Assembly (NCBI GenBank): GCA_022842305.1 | Contig: JALHPY010000004.1 | Location: forward strand, 28,917-92,916 | Reading direction: 5' to 3' | From: Rubrivivax sp. | Lineage (GTDB): Bacteria > Pseudomonadota > Gammaproteobacteria > Burkholderiales > Burkholderiaceae_C | DNA: 64,000 nucleotides | In this document: in pieces, positions 36,248 through 51,560 of the stretch | Layout: every line of letters starts with the position of its first letter | Position numbering within the stretch: position 1 is the stretch's first letter | The notes under the pieces: model-generated | What the model was told of the DNA's origin: nothing | What the model saw: only the letters and a program-made list of their open reading frames with translations | Databases searched by the model: none | Made by a program: the position numbers and the translations under genes

Positions 36248-37540
36248 TTATCCGGCGCGCAGCTGGCCCTGTTCGGCGGCCGGGTTGGCCACGGCCAGTT
36301 CCTGGTTGAAGCGCAGGATGAAGCTGTGCACCTCGGGGTAGACCTTCTCGCGCCAGCGACGGCCCGAGAAGATGCCGTAGTGGCCTGCGCCGATGGCGTC
36401 GTAGTGGAAGCTGCGCGTCTCGGGGATGCCCGTGCACAGTTCGTGCGCGGCCTTGGTCTGGCCGGCGCCGGAGATGTCGTCGAGCTCGCCCTCGACAGTG
36501 AGCAGCGCGGTGGTGCTGATGTCCTGCGGGCGCACCAGCTGGCCGTTCACTTCCCAGGTGCCGTTGACCAGGGAGAAGTCCTGGAACACGGTCTTGATGG
36601 TTTCCAGGTAGTACTCGGCGGGCATGTCCAGCACGGCGTTGTACTCGTCGTAGAACTGGCGGTGCGCTTCGGCGCTGTCGTCGTCGCCGCGGATCAGGTC
36701 GCTGAAGTAGTCGTAGTGGCTGCTGAGGTGGCGGTCGGGGTTCATGGCCACGAAGCCGGTGTGCTGCAGAAAGCCGGGGTAGACGCGGCGGCCGGCGCCC
36801 GGGAAGTTGGTGGGCACGTTGAAGATGACGTTGGACTCGAACCAGGTATGGCTCTTGTTCATGGCCAGGTTGTTCACCGCCGTGGGGCTCTTGCGCGCGT
36901 CGATGGGCCCGCCCATCATGGTCATGGAGCGCGGCGTGGCCTCGCCATTGCTGGCCAGCAGCGACACCGCGGCCAGCACCGGCACCGTGGGCTGGCACAC
37001 CGAGATCACGTGCACTTCGGGGCCGATGTGGCGGATGAACTCTTGCACGTAGGCAACATAGTCGTCCAGGTGGAACGGGCCTTCGGTGGCCGGCACCATG
37101 CGCGCGTCGGTCCAGTCGGTGATGAACACCTTGTGGTCGCACAGCAGGCTCTTGACCGTGTCGCGCAGCAGCGTGGAGTGGTGGCCCGACAGCGGCGCCA
37201 CCACCAGCACCAGGGGCTGGGCCTTCATGACCTCGAGCGCCTGCGGGTTGTCGGTGAAGCGCTTGAAGCGCAGCAGGCGGCAAAAGGGCTTTTTCATGGC
37301 CACCTGCTCCTGCACCGCCACCTCGACGCCGCCCACGGTGGCCGCGGTGATGGCGAAAGGCGGCTTCTCGTATTCCTTGGCCAGGCGGTGCATCAGGTCG
37401 AAGCTGGCCGACATGCGCTGCGCCAGGGGCATCTGGGCAAACGGCGACAAGGGATGCTCAAACAGCTTGGCGGAAGCGCTGGCGAACTCGGAGAACGGCG
37501 CCATCAGCGCGCGTTGCGTTTCGTAGATCTGGTAAAGCAT
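36248..37540 (-). CDS. phaZ: intracellular polyhydroxyalkanoate depolymerase
   Basis: MLYQIYETQRALMAPFSEFASASAKLF…HVISVCQPTVPVLAAVSLLAS. Confidence 0.9.
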   Translation of the reverse strand: MLYQIYETQRALMAPFSEFASASAKLFEHPLSPFAQMPLAQRMSASFDLMHRLAKEYEKPPFAITAATVGGVEVAVQEQVAMKKPFCRLLRFKRFTDNPQALEVMKAQPLVLVVAPLSGHHSTLLRDTVKSLLCDHKVFITDWTDARMVPATEGPFHLDDYVAYVQEFIRHIGPEVHVISVCQPTVPVLAAVSLLASNGEATPRSMTMMGGPIDARKSPTAVNNLAMNKSHTWFESNVIFNVPTNFPGAGRRVYPGFLQHTGFVAMNPDRHLSSHYDYFSDLIRGDDDSAEAHRQFYDEYNAVLDMPAEYYLETIKTVFQDFSLVNGTWEVNGQLVRPQDISTTALLTVEGELDDISGAGQTKAAHELCTGIPETRSFHYDAIGAGHYGIFSGRRWREKVYPEVHSFILRFNQELAVANPAAEQGQLRAG

Positions 37541-37625
37541 CGAGTGTCTCCAGCTGCCTTGTCTCATTCAGACGCACGCATCATGCGCCCCGAACACTGA
37601 GGCCGCACTGACGGGTTCCGCAAAT

Positions 37626-37644
37626 TTTGCTGCACTGCAGCAAA
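37626..37644. promoter_or_regulatory. perfect palindrome TTTGCTGCA-C-TGCAGCAAA upstream of phaZ (candidate PhaR operator)
   Basis: 19-bp perfect inverted repeat ~85 bp upstream of the phaZ start; TGC/GCA-rich like PhaR targets. Confidence 0.6.
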
Positions 37645-37724
37645 CTTGGAGGGATTATGACATCGCGGCGGCGGCCGCGCTGTCGCTTGCCGGACAAAGC
37701 GTGCGGCGACCAGGGCCTTGCGCG

Positions 37725-38942
37725 TCAGCGCATCACGGCGGCGATGGCTGCCACCACGGCCGCGATGTTGCGGTTGTTGATGGCCGCCACGCAGATGCGG
37801 CCCGAATCCAGGCCGTAGACGCCGAATTCGCCGCGCAGGCGCTGCATCTGGGCCACGCTCAGGCCGGAGTAGCTGAACATGCCTTTCTGGCGCGTGATGT
37901 AGTCCAGCTCACCCTTGACGCCGGCGGCGCGCAACTGGGCGACCAGGGCCTCGCGCATGGCGCGGATGCGCACACGCATGCCGGCGAGCTCTTCTTCCCA
38001 CAGCGCGCGCAGCGCCGGGGTGGTGAGCACCGTGGCCACCAGCTGGGCGCCGAAGGTGGGCGGGTTGGAGTAGTTGGCGCGGATCACCGACTTCAGCTGC
38101 GACAGCACGCGGCCGCATTCCTCGGCGCTGGCGCAGACGACGCTGAGCGCGCCGACGCGCTCGCCGTAGATCGAGAAGCTCTTCGAGAACGAGCTGGCGA
38201 CGAAGAAGCTGGCACCGGTGGCCAGGAACACCTGCACCGCCGCGCCGTCCTCTTGGATGCCTTCGCCGAAGCCCTGGTAGGCCATGTCCAGGAAGGGCAC
38301 CAGGCCGCGCTCGGCGCACACCGCCGCCACCTGCTGCCACTGGGCCGAAGACAGGTCACAGCCCGTGGGGTTGTGGCAGCAGGCGTGCATCACCACGATG
38401 CTGCCGGCGTCGGCCGCGCGCAGTGCCGCCATCAGGTCGTCGAAGCGGATGCCGCGCGTGGCGGCGTCGTAGTAGGGGAAGGTCTCGACGGTGAAGCCGG
38501 CCTGGGTGAACAGCGCGCGGTGGTTTTCCCAGCTGGGGTCGCTGATCAGCACCTTGGCCGCCGGGTTGACGCGGCGCAGGAAATCGGCACCGACCTTCAG
38601 GCCGCCGGTGCCGCCCAGGGCCTGCACGGTGGCCACGCGGCCGCTCTTGACGATGGCGCTGTCGGCGCCAAAGACCAGGCCCTGCACCGCCTTCTGGTAG
38701 GCGACGATGCCGTCGATGGGCAGGTAGGCCTTGGCCTTGGGGGATTCGAGCAGCTGCTTCTCGGCCTCGGCCACGCAGCGCAGCACGGGCAGCTTGCCCT
38801 CATCGTTGAAGTACACGCCCACGCCCAGGTTGACCTTGGCCGGGTTGGTGTCGGCATTGAACTGCTCGCTCAGGCCCAGGATGGGGTCGCGGGGCGCCAT
38901 TTCGACGGCGCCAAAAAGGGAGTGGGTCACGGACGCGGACAT
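37725..38942 (-). CDS. tyrB: aromatic amino acid/aspartate aminotransferase
   Basis: [48 protein letters not shown]. Confidence 0.9.
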   Translation of the reverse strand: MSASVTHSLFGAVEMAPRDPILGLSEQFNADTNPAKVNLGVGVYFNDEGKLPVLRCVAEAEKQLLESPKAKAYLPIDGIVAYQKAVQGLVFGADSAIVKSGRVATVQALGGTGGLKVGADFLRRVNPAAKVLISDPSWENHRALFTQAGFTVETFPYYDAATRGIRFDDLMAALRAADAGSIVVMHACCHNPTGCDLSSAQWQQVAAVCAERGLVPFLDMAYQGFGEGIQEDGAAVQVFLATGASFFVASSFSKSFSIYGERVGALSVVCASAEECGRVLSQLKSVIRANYSNPPTFGAQLVATVLTTPALRALWEEELAGMRVRIRAMREALVAQLRAAGVKGELDYITRQKGMFSYSGLSVAQMQRLRGEFGVYGLDSGRICVAAINNRNIAAVVAAIAAVMR

Positions 38943-39100
38943 GGCAGTGCTTCCTGAGGTGGGGAGAGGGTGTATCGGGGGGATGGAGGCGACGGGCTGC
39001 GCGGCCACGGCGGGCTGCGCTACGCTTGCCGATTGGCCAGGGCGCAGGGTTGCGCCGTCAAGGGCCCGATTGTAAGTGGCCTGCCTGCAGGGAGTTCCGG

Positions 39101-41211
<2,111 letters not shown>

Positions 41212-41215
<4 letters not shown>

Positions 41216-41772
41216 AGCGCCTGGTCCAGCGGCTTTTCGGCGCCGAGCCCGAGACCGGCGGCGCTCAGCTGCGCATCCTGATGGTCTGCATGGGCAACAT
41301 CTGCCGCTCGCCCACGGCCGAGGGCGTGCTGCGCGCGCAGTTGGCACGCGCTGGGTTGGGCCGCGCGGTGCTGGTTGATTCGGCCGGCACCATCGGCTCG
41401 CATGCCGGCGAGGCGCCCGATGCGCGCGCCATGCGCCACGCCGCGGCGCGCGGCTACGACCTGTCGGCCTTGCGCGCCCGGCCGGTGCAGGCGTCCGACT
41501 TCGAGCGCTTCGACTGGCTGCTGGCCATGGACGAGGACAACCTGGCCTGGCTGCGCCAGCGCGCCCCCGCGCAGGCCGTGGACCGCTGTGCCCTGCTGCT
41601 GCCCTTTGCCGGCCGCGCGCAAGCGCCCCACGAGGTGCCCGACCCCTATTACGGCGGTCCGGCCGGCTTCGATCAGGTGCTGGACCTGGTGGAAGACGCC
41701 TGCGCCCGCCTGGTGCCGCGCCTGGCGCGGGGCGAGTTGCCGCTGCGGGCGGGGGCGCCGGGCAAAGCTTGA
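41212..41772 (+). CDS. low molecular weight protein tyrosine phosphatase
   Basis: [28 protein letters not shown]. Confidence 0.94.
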
Positions 41773-41793
41773 TCAAATCGGTCAACTTAAGCT

Positions 41794-41817
41794 ATACTTG
41801 ACCGTATTAGTCAGGTT
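41794..41817 (+). promoter_or_regulatory. IscR type-1-like site/promoter of iscR (ATACTTGACCGTATTAGTCAGGTT)
   Basis: matches the general IscR type-1 layout (ATA-YYGAC…AGTC); ~80 bp upstream of iscR. Confidence 0.7.
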
Positions 41818-41896
41818 CGTGTTCGCAACCCGCAGGGCGGGCAGCTTGACGGACTTTCCTGCTTGCCGCTGCGCCCCTTGCGCCTGGAGATTGACC

Positions 41897-42430
41897 ATGA
41901 GACTCACCACCAAAGGCCGCTTTGCCGTCACGGCCATGATCGACTTGGCGCTGCGCGCCAACGCCGGCCCCGTGGCCCTGGCCGCCATCAGCCAGCGCCA
42001 GCAGATTTCGCTGTCCTACCTCGAACAGCTGTTCGGCAAGCTGCGCCGCCACGAACTGGTGGAAAGCACGCGCGGCCCGGGCGGCGGTTATTCGCTGGGG
42101 CGCGCGGCCGCCGAGATCACCGTGGCCGACATCATCGTGGCCGTGGACGAACCGATAGACGCCACCGGCTGCAGCGGCCGCGAAGGTTGCATGGGCGAGG
42201 ACACCGGCAAGTGCATGACGCACGACCTGTGGGCCAGCCTCAACGCCCGCATGATCGAGTACCTCGATTCGATCTCGCTGAAGAAGTTGGTCGACGAGCA
42301 GTTGGCCAAGGGCGTGGCCATCGACGAATCGCCGGTCAAGCGGGCCATCTCCAACGTGCCGGTGGTCAAGCCGATCAAGGTCACCGCACCCAATTCGGTG
42401 TTCGCCCTGGGCGGCGCCTTCTCGAAGTAA
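41897..42430 (+). CDS. iscR: Fe-S cluster assembly transcriptional regulator IscR
   Basis: [37 protein letters not shown]. Confidence 0.96.
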   Translation: MRLTTKGRFAVTAMIDLALRANAGPVALAAISQRQQISLSYLEQLFGKLRRHELVESTRGPGGGYSLGRAAAEITVADIIVAVDEPIDATGCSGREGCMGEDTGKCMTHDLWASLNARMIEYLDSISLKKLVDEQLAKGVAIDESPVKRAISNVPVVKPIKVTAPNSVFALGGAFSK

Positions 42431-42446
42431 AGGGCCGCGCTCGATC

Positions 42447-43661
42447 ATGACCCCGCATTTCCCGATCTACATGGACTACGGCGCGACGACGCCGTGCGAC
42501 CCGCGCGTGGTGGACGCGATGATCCCCTGGCTGCGTGAACACTTCGGCAACCCTGCCAGCCGCAGCCACGCCTGGGGCTGGGAGGCCGAGGAAGCCGTCG
42601 AGAAGGCGCGTGCCCAGGTGGCCGGGCTGATCAACGCAGACCCGCGTGAGATCGTCTGGACCAGTGGCGCCACCGAGAGCATCAACCTCGCGATCAAGGG
42701 CGCGGCGCATTTCTACAGCAGCCGCGGCAAGCACATCGTCACCGTCAGGACCGAGCACAAGGCCGTGCTCGACACCACGCGCGAGCTCGAGCGCCAGGGC
42801 TTCGAGGTCACCTACCTCGAGGTGCAGGAGAACGGCCTGCTCGACCTCGACCGCTTCAAGGACGCGCTGCGCAAGGACACCATCCTGGTCTCGGTGATGC
42901 TGGTCAACAACGAGATCGGCGTGATCCAGGACATCCCGGCCATCGGGGCCCTGTGCCGCGAACGCGGCATCGTGCTGCACGTGGACGGCGCACAGGCCAC
43001 CGGCAAGGTTGCCATCGACATCAACGCGCTGCCGGTGGACCTGCTCAGCCTGGCCAGCCACAAGACCTACGGCCCCAAGGGCATCGGCGCGCTGTACGTG
43101 CGGCGCAAGCCGCGCGTGCGGCTCGAGGCGCAGATGCACGGCGGCGGCCACGAGCGCGGCATGCGCAGCGGCACGTTGCCCACACACCAGTGCGTGGGCA
43201 TGGGTCTGGCTTTCGAGATCGCCAAGGCCGAGATGGGCGCCGACAACGAACGCATTCGCATGCTGCAGCAGCGCTTGCTGAAGGGCATCTCCACCATCGA
43301 GCAGGTGTTCATCAACGGCGATCTCGAACGGCGTGTGCCGCACAACCTCAACGCCAGCTTCAACTACGTCGAGGGCGAGTCGCTGATCATGGGCGTCAAG
43401 GGCCTGGCCGTGTCTTCGGGCTCGGCCTGCACCAGCGCCAGCCTCGAGCCCAGCTACGTGCTGCGCGCCTTGGGCCGCAGCGACGAGCTGGCGCATTCCA
43501 GCCTGCGCATGACCATCGGCCGCTTCACCACCGAGCAGGAAATCGATTACGCCGTTTCTACGTTGCAAGACAACGTGGCCAAGCTGCGCGAACTCTCGCC
43601 GCTGTGGGAGATGTTCAAGGACGGTGTGGACATCAGCACCATCCAGTGGGCAGCGCACTAG
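42447..43661 (+). CDS. iscS: cysteine desulfurase IscS
   Basis: [39 protein letters not shown]. Confidence 0.97.
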   Translation: MTPHFPIYMDYGATTPCDPRVVDAMIPWLREHFGNPASRSHAWGWEAEEAVEKARAQVAGLINADPREIVWTSGATESINLAIKGAAHFYSSRGKHIVTVRTEHKAVLDTTRELERQGFEVTYLEVQENGLLDLDRFKDALRKDTILVSVMLVNNEIGVIQDIPAIGALCRERGIVLHVDGAQATGKVAIDINALPVDLLSLASHKTYGPKGIGALYVRRKPRVRLEAQMHGGGHERGMRSGTLPTHQCVGMGLAFEIAKAEMGADNERIRMLQQRLLKGISTIEQVFINGDLERRVPHNLNASFNYVEGESLIMGVKGLAVSSGSACTSASLEPSYVLRALGRSDELAHSSLRMTIGRFTTEQEIDYAVSTLQDNVAKLRELSPLWEMFKDGVDISTIQWAAH

Positions 43662-43690
43662 AACCCGACACAGTACTCAGGAGCATCAAC

Positions 43691-44104
43691 ATGGCATACA
43701 GCGAAAAGGTCGTCGAACACTACGAAAACCCGCGCAACGTCGGCTCCTTCGACAAGGGCGACGATTCGGTGGGCACGGGCATGGTCGGCGCGCCGGCCTG
43801 CGGCGACGTGATGAAGCTGCAGATCAAGGTCAACGCCGAGACCGGCCTGATCGAAGACGCGCGCTTCAAGACCTATGGCTGCGGTTCGGCCATCGCCTCC
43901 AGCTCGCTCGTGACCGAATGGGTCAAGGGCAAGACGCTGGACGAAGCGGTGAGCATCAAGAACACGCAGATCGCGCAAGAGCTGGCTCTGCCGCCGGTCA
44001 AGATCCACTGCTCCATCCTGGCCGAAGACGCCATCAAGGCGGCGGTGCAGGACTACAAGGCCAAGCACGGCGTGGCCGGCGAGACCGTGGCGGCAGGACA
44101 TTGA
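43691..44104 (+). CDS. iscU: Fe-S scaffold protein IscU
   Basis: [47 protein letters not shown]. Confidence 0.97.
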   Translation: MAYSEKVVEHYENPRNVGSFDKGDDSVGTGMVGAPACGDVMKLQIKVNAETGLIEDARFKTYGCGSAIASSSLVTEWVKGKTLDEAVSIKNTQIAQELALPPVKIHCSILAEDAIKAAVQDYKAKHGVAGETVAAGH

Positions 44105-44108
44105 TTCG

Positions 44109-44432
44109 ATGGCTGTCACCCTGACCGAGGCCGCGGCGCGGCATGTCACGCGATACCTGGGCCGGCGCGGCAAGGGTGTGGGCGTGCGCCTGGGCGTCAA
44201 GACCACCGGCTGCTCCGGGCTGGCCTACAAGCTCGAGTACGCCGACGAGATCGCGCCCGAGGACGTGATCTTCGAAGGTCATGGCGTCAAGGTGCTGATC
44301 GACCCCAAGAGCCTGCCCTATCTCGACGGCACCGAACTCGACTTCGTGCGCGAAGGCCTGAACGAGGGCTTCAAGTTCTACAACCCGCGCGAGAAAGACC
44401 GCTGCGGCTGCGGAGAGTCCTTCCGCATCTGA
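44109..44432 (+). CDS. iscA: Fe-S assembly protein IscA
   Basis: [21 protein letters not shown]…CGCGESF. Confidence 0.96.
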   Translation: MAVTLTEAAARHVTRYLGRRGKGVGVRLGVKTTGCSGLAYKLEYADEIAPEDVIFEGHGVKVLIDPKSLPYLDGTELDFVREGLNEGFKFYNPREKDRCGCGESFRI

Positions 44433-44503
44433 CCCCCCGGCCGCGCCGCCATGGCGCGGGCTTCTTCCGCCCGGCGCCGTGGTGTCGCGGCTGCGCCTTT
44501 GCC

Positions 44504-44989
44504 ATGATCCAGAGCCTCGTCATCCGCCGCGAACGCCCCGACCAGCCCGACGTGCAGGCGTTGCTGGACGACCTGGATCGTTACCTGGCCACCCTGTACG
44601 CGCCCGAGGCCAACCACATCCTCGACGTGCAGGCCTTGCTGGCGCCCGACGTCGCCTTCTATGTGGCGCGCGACGCTGGCCAGGCCATCGCCGCGGGCGC
44701 CTGGCGGCGCATGCCGGGCGAACCCGACACCGGTCTTTTGCCCTATGCCGAGATCAAGCGCATGGTGGTAGCCCCGGCGCGGCGCGGGCAGGGCATCGCG
44801 GCCCGCCTGCTGGCCACGCTGGAACAGGACATCTGCGCCGCAGGCCTGCGGCTTGCCCTGCTGGAGACCGGCCGCCATCAGGCAGAGGCGGTGAAGCTGT
44901 ACGAGCGCTGCGGCTACGCGCTGCGCGGGCCCTTCGGCGGCTACCCCGACAATGGGCTGTCGGCTTTTTACGGCAAGACCATCCAATGA
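44504..44989 (+). CDS. GNAT family N-acetyltransferase
   Basis: EIKRMVVAPARRGQGIAARLLATLEQ acetyl-CoA motif; inserted between iscA and hscB. Confidence 0.88.
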   Translation: MIQSLVIRRERPDQPDVQALLDDLDRYLATLYAPEANHILDVQALLAPDVAFYVARDAGQAIAAGAWRRMPGEPDTGLLPYAEIKRMVVAPARRGQGIAARLLATLEQDICAAGLRLALLETGRHQAEAVKLYERCGYALRGPFGGYPDNGLSAFYGKTIQ

Positions 44990-45058
44990 AGCCCCCACGC
45001 TCGCTTCGCTCGCTGCCCCCCGAGGGGGCCGTCAGCACCTTCGGAACGGCCGGGCGGT
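44990..45058 (+). repeat. REP-like intergenic repeat copy 1
   Basis: GCCCCCACGCTCGCTTCGCTCGCTGCCCCCCGAGGGGGC…GGCCGGGCGG; second copy at 63726-63803. Confidence 0.75.
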
Positions 45059-45064
45059 ACTGAC

Positions 45065-45589
45065 ATGAAGCTCAGCGACGATGATTTCACGCTCTTCGCA
45101 CTGCCCCGACGGCAGGCGCTGGACCGTGGCGAACTGGATGCGCGCCGCCGCGACCTGCAGGCCCAGGTGCACCCCGACCGCTTTGCCGCCGAAGGCGCTG
45201 CCGCTCAGCGCCTGGCCATGCAATGGGCGGTGCGCGTGAACGAGGCCTACCAGCGCCTGAAAGACCCGCTCAGCCGCGCCGCCTATCTGTGTGAACTGGC
45301 CGGCGCGCCCATCGATGCCGAGCGCAACACGGCCATGCCGGCGGCCTTTCTGATGCAGCAGATGGCCTGGCGCGAAGCGCTGGAAGACGCGCCCGACAGC
45401 GCCGCCGTCGAGCGCCTGGACGCCGACGTGGCGCGCCACGAGCAGGCGCTGTTTGCCGAACTCACCGAGATGCTGGACACCCGCGGCGACACCGCCGCCG
45501 CCGCCGCCCAGGTGCGCGCGCTGATGTTCGTGGCGCGTTTCCGCCAGGACATCGAACGCCGCCTGGACACCCTGGACGCCACCCGATAG
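45065..45589 (+). CDS. hscB: co-chaperone HscB
   Basis: J-domain VHPDRFAAEG; followed by hscA. Confidence 0.94.
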   Translation: MKLSDDDFTLFALPRRQALDRGELDARRRDLQAQVHPDRFAAEGAAAQRLAMQWAVRVNEAYQRLKDPLSRAAYLCELAGAPIDAERNTAMPAAFLMQQMAWREALEDAPDSAAVERLDADVARHEQALFAELTEMLDTRGDTAAAAAQVRALMFVARFRQDIERRLDTLDATR

Positions 45590-45595
45590 AACCCG

Positions 45596-47452
<1,857 letters not shown>

Positions 47453-47454
47453 CC

Positions 47455-47793
47455 GTGCCCATCATCCGCATACTGCCCCACCCCGAGTACTGCCCCCAGG
47501 GCGACACGCTGGAGGCGCCCGCGGGCACCTCGCTGTGCGAAGCCATGCTGGAGAACGGCATCCCCATCGAGCACGCCTGCGAGATGAGCTGCGCCTGCAC
47601 CACCTGCCACGTGATCGTGAAAGAGGGCATGGGCTCGCTGGGCGAGATGGACGAGAGCGAGGAAGACCTGCTCGACCGCGCCTGGGGCCTGACGCCCACC
47701 TCGCGCCTGAGCTGCCAGGCCATCCTGTCCAACCAGGACGTGACCATCGAGATCCCGCGCTACTCGATCAACCACGCGCGCGAAAACCACTGA
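47455..47793 (+). CDS. fdx: ISC-type 2Fe-2S ferredoxin
   Basis: EHACEMSCACTTCHVIVKEG…LSCQAIL; GTG start. Confidence 0.95.
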   Translation: MPIIRILPHPEYCPQGDTLEAPAGTSLCEAMLENGIPIEHACEMSCACTTCHVIVKEGMGSLGEMDESEEDLLDRAWGLTPTSRLSCQAILSNQDVTIEIPRYSINHARENH

Positions 47794-47795
47794 GA

Positions 47796-47834
47796 CAAAA
47801 AAAGCAGCCCCCCCGGCTTGCGCTGGGGAGGCTG
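47796..47834 (-). terminator. rho-independent terminator (minus strand)
   Basis: minus: CAGCCTCCCCAGCGCAAGCCGGGGGGGCTGCTTTTTTT. Confidence 0.75.
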
Positions 47835-48006
47835 TACGCGGGCTCCTGCCCTGCTGAGGAGATAGACAGACACCCGGACAGGTGTCGTCTCTTCATCAGC
47901 AAGCGGCGTGCCTGCGCCGGGGTGGCCTGTGGCGGCAAGGGTGCACCAATCGATGGCTGCCGCGCCCGCTGCTGGTGCGCACCCGTGCCGCGGGTGCACG
48001 GCTTGT

Positions 48007-49767
48007 CTACATGGACAACGATCCCTCGCGGAACTCGGTCTTGTCCAGCCACACGTTGACCAGCACTGCATGGCCTTGGTCGGCCAGTTCGCGTGCGCGC
48101 ACCAGCGTCGGCCGCAGCTCGTGCGGGTGGCGCACCAGCAGGCCCTGCGCGCCGAAACCGGCCGCCACCTCGTGGTAGGCGGTGCGTGCCAGCACCGTGG
48201 CCACGTCGTCGTGCAGCATCTTGACCTGCTCGCGCGCGATCTGGGTCCAGCCGGCGTCGTTGCCCACCACGGCCACCACCGGGATGCCCTGGCGCGCGAA
48301 GCTGTCGAACTCGGTCAATCCCCAGCCGCAGGCGCCGTCGCCGAAGACGATCCACACCCGTTGCTCGGGCCGCGCCAGCGCCGCGCCCAGCGCAAAGCCC
48401 GCGCCCACGCCCAGCGTGCCAAAGGCGCCCGGGTCCAGCCAGGTGAGCGGGCCGCGCGGGCGCAGCACGTAGCTGGCGGTGGCCACGAAGTCGCCGCCGT
48501 CGGCTACGAAGATGGCCTGATCGCCGGCTTCGGCCTCGAGCGTGCGCAGCAGCACCAGCGGGTTGACGTATTCGCCCTGGGCTTGCGCCTGCTGGTCGAT
48601 TTCGGCTTCGCGCTGGCGTTCACGCGCGGCCAGGGTGTCGCGCCAGATGCTCCAGCGCGCGGGCGGGATGGACGAGCTGGGCGCGGCCTGGGCCAGCAGG
48701 TCGATGAAGGCGCCGGCGTCGCCGATGGCGGCGATGTCGGGGCGGCGGTTCAGGCGCGCGTCGCGCGCGCTGCGGTTGGCGGCGATGAGCGTGGCGCTGC
48801 GCCGCACGTGCTTGCCGTAGTCCAGCCGGAAGTCGCAGGGCACGCCGGCCAGCAGCACGCAGTCGGCCTCGCGCAGCGCGTTGCGTCGCTGGTGGCGCAG
48901 CTGCAGCGGGTGGTTGCGCCCCAGCAGGCCGCGCGCCATGCCCGACAGGTAGACCGGCACGCCCAGGCGCGCCACCGCGGCGGCCAGGCGCTGCGCCTGC
49001 GCCGGCAGCACCAGGGCCTGGCTGCCGATCACGAACAGCGGCCGCTCGGCCCGGCCCAGCGCCGCCAGCGCCGCCTTGAGCGCGCCGCGGCCGGCCGTGG
49101 GCGTCTGCAGCGCGCTGAGCTTGAGCTCGGGCCGCGCATGGCTGCCGGCGAACATGCGCTCGGCGTGGCGGCCCAGGTACCAGCGCAGCGCGCGGTCGGC
49201 CAGCGCCTGGCCCTTGCCCGCAGCGTCGGCGTACCACTGGCGGATCAGCGCCTCGTCGTACAGCAGGTCCACCGGGCATTCCACGAACACCGGCCCGGGC
49301 ACGCCGGCCTGGGCGATCTCGAAGGCCTGCATCACCGCCGGGGCCAGGTCGCGCACGCGGCGGATCTTGAAGAAGCGCTTGACGTGCGGCTGCACCAGCG
49401 GGCGCTGATCGATGTCCTGCAGCGCGCCGCGGCCCTGCAGTGCGGTGGGCGCGGCGCCGCCCAGCAGCACCAGCGGGCTTTGCGCCAGCTGCGCGTTCTT
49501 GAGCGCGGTGATGGTGTTGGCGATGCCCGGCCCGGCGGTGACCGCGGCCACGCCGGGCAGGCCCGACAGCCGTGCCGTGGCGTCGGCGGCAAACACCGCG
49601 GTGGCCTCGTCGCGCACGTCCACCACGCGGATGCCGCGCGCCTTGGCCGCGCTGAGGATGGGCGAGATATGCCCGCCGCACAGCGTGAACAGGCAGCGCA
49701 CGCCCTGCGCCACCAGCGCGTCGGCGACGGCGTCGCCACCGTGGCGTGCCGGCGGGCTGGCGCTCAT
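48007..49767 (-). CDS. thiamine pyrophosphate-dependent enzyme (acetolactate synthase/2-hydroxyacyl-CoA lyase-like)
   Basis: [39 protein letters not shown]-terminal [36 protein letters not shown] motif. Confidence 0.86.
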   Translation of the reverse strand: MSASPPARHGGDAVADALVAQGVRCLFTLCGGHISPILSAAKARGIRVVDVRDEATAVFAADATARLSGLPGVAAVTAGPGIANTITALKNAQLAQSPLVLLGGAAPTALQGRGALQDIDQRPLVQPHVKRFFKIRRVRDLAPAVMQAFEIAQAGVPGPVFVECPVDLLYDEALIRQWYADAAGKGQALADRALRWYLGRHAERMFAGSHARPELKLSALQTPTAGRGALKAALAALGRAERPLFVIGSQALVLPAQAQRLAAAVARLGVPVYLSGMARGLLGRNHPLQLRHQRRNALREADCVLLAGVPCDFRLDYGKHVRRSATLIAANRSARDARLNRRPDIAAIGDAGAFIDLLAQAAPSSSIPPARWSIWRDTLAARERQREAEIDQQAQAQGEYVNPLVLLRTLEAEAGDQAIFVADGGDFVATASYVLRPRGPLTWLDPGAFGTLGVGAGFALGAALARPEQRVWIVFGDGACGWGLTEFDSFARQGIPVVAVVGNDAGWTQIAREQVKMLHDDVATVLARTAYHEVAAGFGAQGLLVRHPHELRPTLVRARELADQGHAVLVNVWLDKTEFREGSLSM

Positions 49768-51458
49768 TGCCAGTGCACCGTGGTGCCGGCCGCGTACCAG
49801 GCGGGCACCTGCGGCGCGATGGCGGCTTCGATGCGCGCGCGGCGCAGTTTCATGGTCGGTGTGAGCAGGCCGTTCTCGATCGACCAGGGCTCGCGCGCCA
49901 CCACCAGCAGGCGCAGCTTCTCGTGCTCGGGCAACTGGGCGTTGACGCGCGCCAGCAATTGCGCCATCTCGGCCTGCACGCGCTGGCGCACGGCCGGGTC
50001 GGCCTGCTGCGGGCGCAACTGCTCGGCCAGCACCACCAGCGCAAAGGCCGCCGGCTGGCCCACGCCCGAGACCAGCGACAGCTCCACCATGGGGTGGGCG
50101 TTGAGCAGGTTCTCGATGGGCGCCGGCGCCACGTACTTGCCCTTGGCGGTCTTGAACAGTTCCTTGGCGCGGCCGGTGATGCGCAGCATGCCGTCGGCGC
50201 GTCGCTCGCCCAGGTCGCCGGTGTGGAAGAAGCCGTCGGCGGTGAAGGATGCGGCGGTGAGCGCCGCGTCCTTGTAGTAACCGCAGAACTGGCCCGGCGA
50301 CTTGATCAGGATCTCGCCGCCCTCGCTCAGCCGCACCTGCACGCCGGGCAGGGGCACGCCCACCCAGCCCGGCTCGGCGAAGCCGTGGCGCGAGCTGTGC
50401 GAGTACGAGCTGTCCTCGGTCATGGCATAGCCTTCGAACAGCTGCAGGCCCAGGCGCCGGTACCAGGCGATGAGCTCGGGCGGGATCGGCGCCGAGCCGC
50501 TGCCGGCTTGCAGCACGGCGTCCAGCCCCAGCCCGGCCAGCACCTTGCGCGCGACCACGCGGCCCAGCAGCGGCACGCGCAGCAGCCGCTCCAGCTTGGC
50601 CGGCGGCATCTTGGCGAACACGCCTTGCTGGAACTTGAGCCACAGCCGCGGCACCGAGATGAACAGCGTCGGCCGCGCGCGCTGCAGGTCTTGCAGGAAG
50701 GTGTCGATCGACTCGGCAAAGTAGATGCGCGTGCCGCCGTCCACCAGCGACGCCGCCGCCACCCACGAGCGCTCGAAGCTGTGCGCCAGCGGCAGGTAGG
50801 ACAGCATGCGGCTCTCGGTGTCGGCGCCCACGCGCTCGCGCGTGTCGCGGGCAATGCCTTCGGCGGCGCGGGTGTGGGCGCCGAAGTCGATCATCACGCC
50901 CTTGGGCAGGCCGGTGGAGCCCGAGGTGTAGATGATCATGGCCAACTCATCGGCCGCGCGCGCCGGCCGGCCGGGCAGGGGCGGGGTGGCGGCCACCAGC
51001 GCGTCCCAGGTCGCTAAGACCGTGGCCGCTGCGGCCGGCGCCAGCGGCAGCGCGATGCAGGGCAGGCCGGCGGGCACGCCCGGCTGCTGCTGCGGCCAGG
51101 CGTCGAGCTTGCCCACGAACAGCAGGCTGGCCTCGCTGTGCTCGAGCACGTAGCGCACGGTCTCGGCGGTCTCGGTGGGGAAGATGGCCACCGTGGTGTA
51201 GCCGCCCAGCCAGATGGCCAGCTCGGCCATGATGAAGTGGGCGCAGTTCTTGGACAGGATGGCGACGCGCGCGCCGCGTGGGATGCCCTGCGCCTGCAGG
51301 TGCGCGGCCATGCGCCGCGACTGGTCCAGCACCTGGGCCCAGGTGTAGTCGATCAGGGGGCCGCCGGCCACTGGTTGCGTGAGGTAGATGCGGCCGCCCT
51401 GGCGGGCTTCGTGGCCGAACACGTGGTCGAGGATCAGCGGGGTTTCGCTCATGGGCAA
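49764..51458 (-). CDS. AMP-dependent acyl-CoA synthetase (long-chain-like)
   Basis: [57 protein letters not shown]. Confidence 0.9.
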   Translation of the reverse strand: MPMSETPLILDHVFGHEARQGGRIYLTQPVAGGPLIDYTWAQVLDQSRRMAAHLQAQGIPRGARVAILSKNCAHFIMAELAIWLGGYTTVAIFPTETAETVRYVLEHSEASLLFVGKLDAWPQQQPGVPAGLPCIALPLAPAAAATVLATWDALVAATPPLPGRPARAADELAMIIYTSGSTGLPKGVMIDFGAHTRAAEGIARDTRERVGADTESRMLSYLPLAHSFERSWVAAASLVDGGTRIYFAESIDTFLQDLQRARPTLFISVPRLWLKFQQGVFAKMPPAKLERLLRVPLLGRVVARKVLAGLGLDAVLQAGSGSAPIPPELIAWYRRLGLQLFEGYAMTEDSSYSHSSRHGFAEPGWVGVPLPGVQVRLSEGGEILIKSPGQFCGYYKDAALTAASFTADGFFHTGDLGERRADGMLRITGRAKELFKTAKGKYVAPAPIENLLNAHPMVELSLVSGVGQPAAFALVVLAEQLRPQQADPAVRQRVQAEMAQLLARVNAQLPEHEKLRLLVVAREPWSIENGLLTPTMKLRRARIEAAIAPQVPAWYAAGTTVHWQ

Positions 51459-51560
51459 GGCCGGCTGCGGCTGGAGGGGCGGGGCAGGTTAGCCCGCGCT
51501 TCGCCCACCTGCCTAGCGGGTCAACCCCACGCGGCAGGCCGTCGCCTAGACTCGGCGCCC

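Noticed and set aside
47908-50277. 789-aa plus-strand ORF opposite the TPP enzyme
   Set aside because: Shadow ORF; the minus strand has clear TPP-enzyme motifs.
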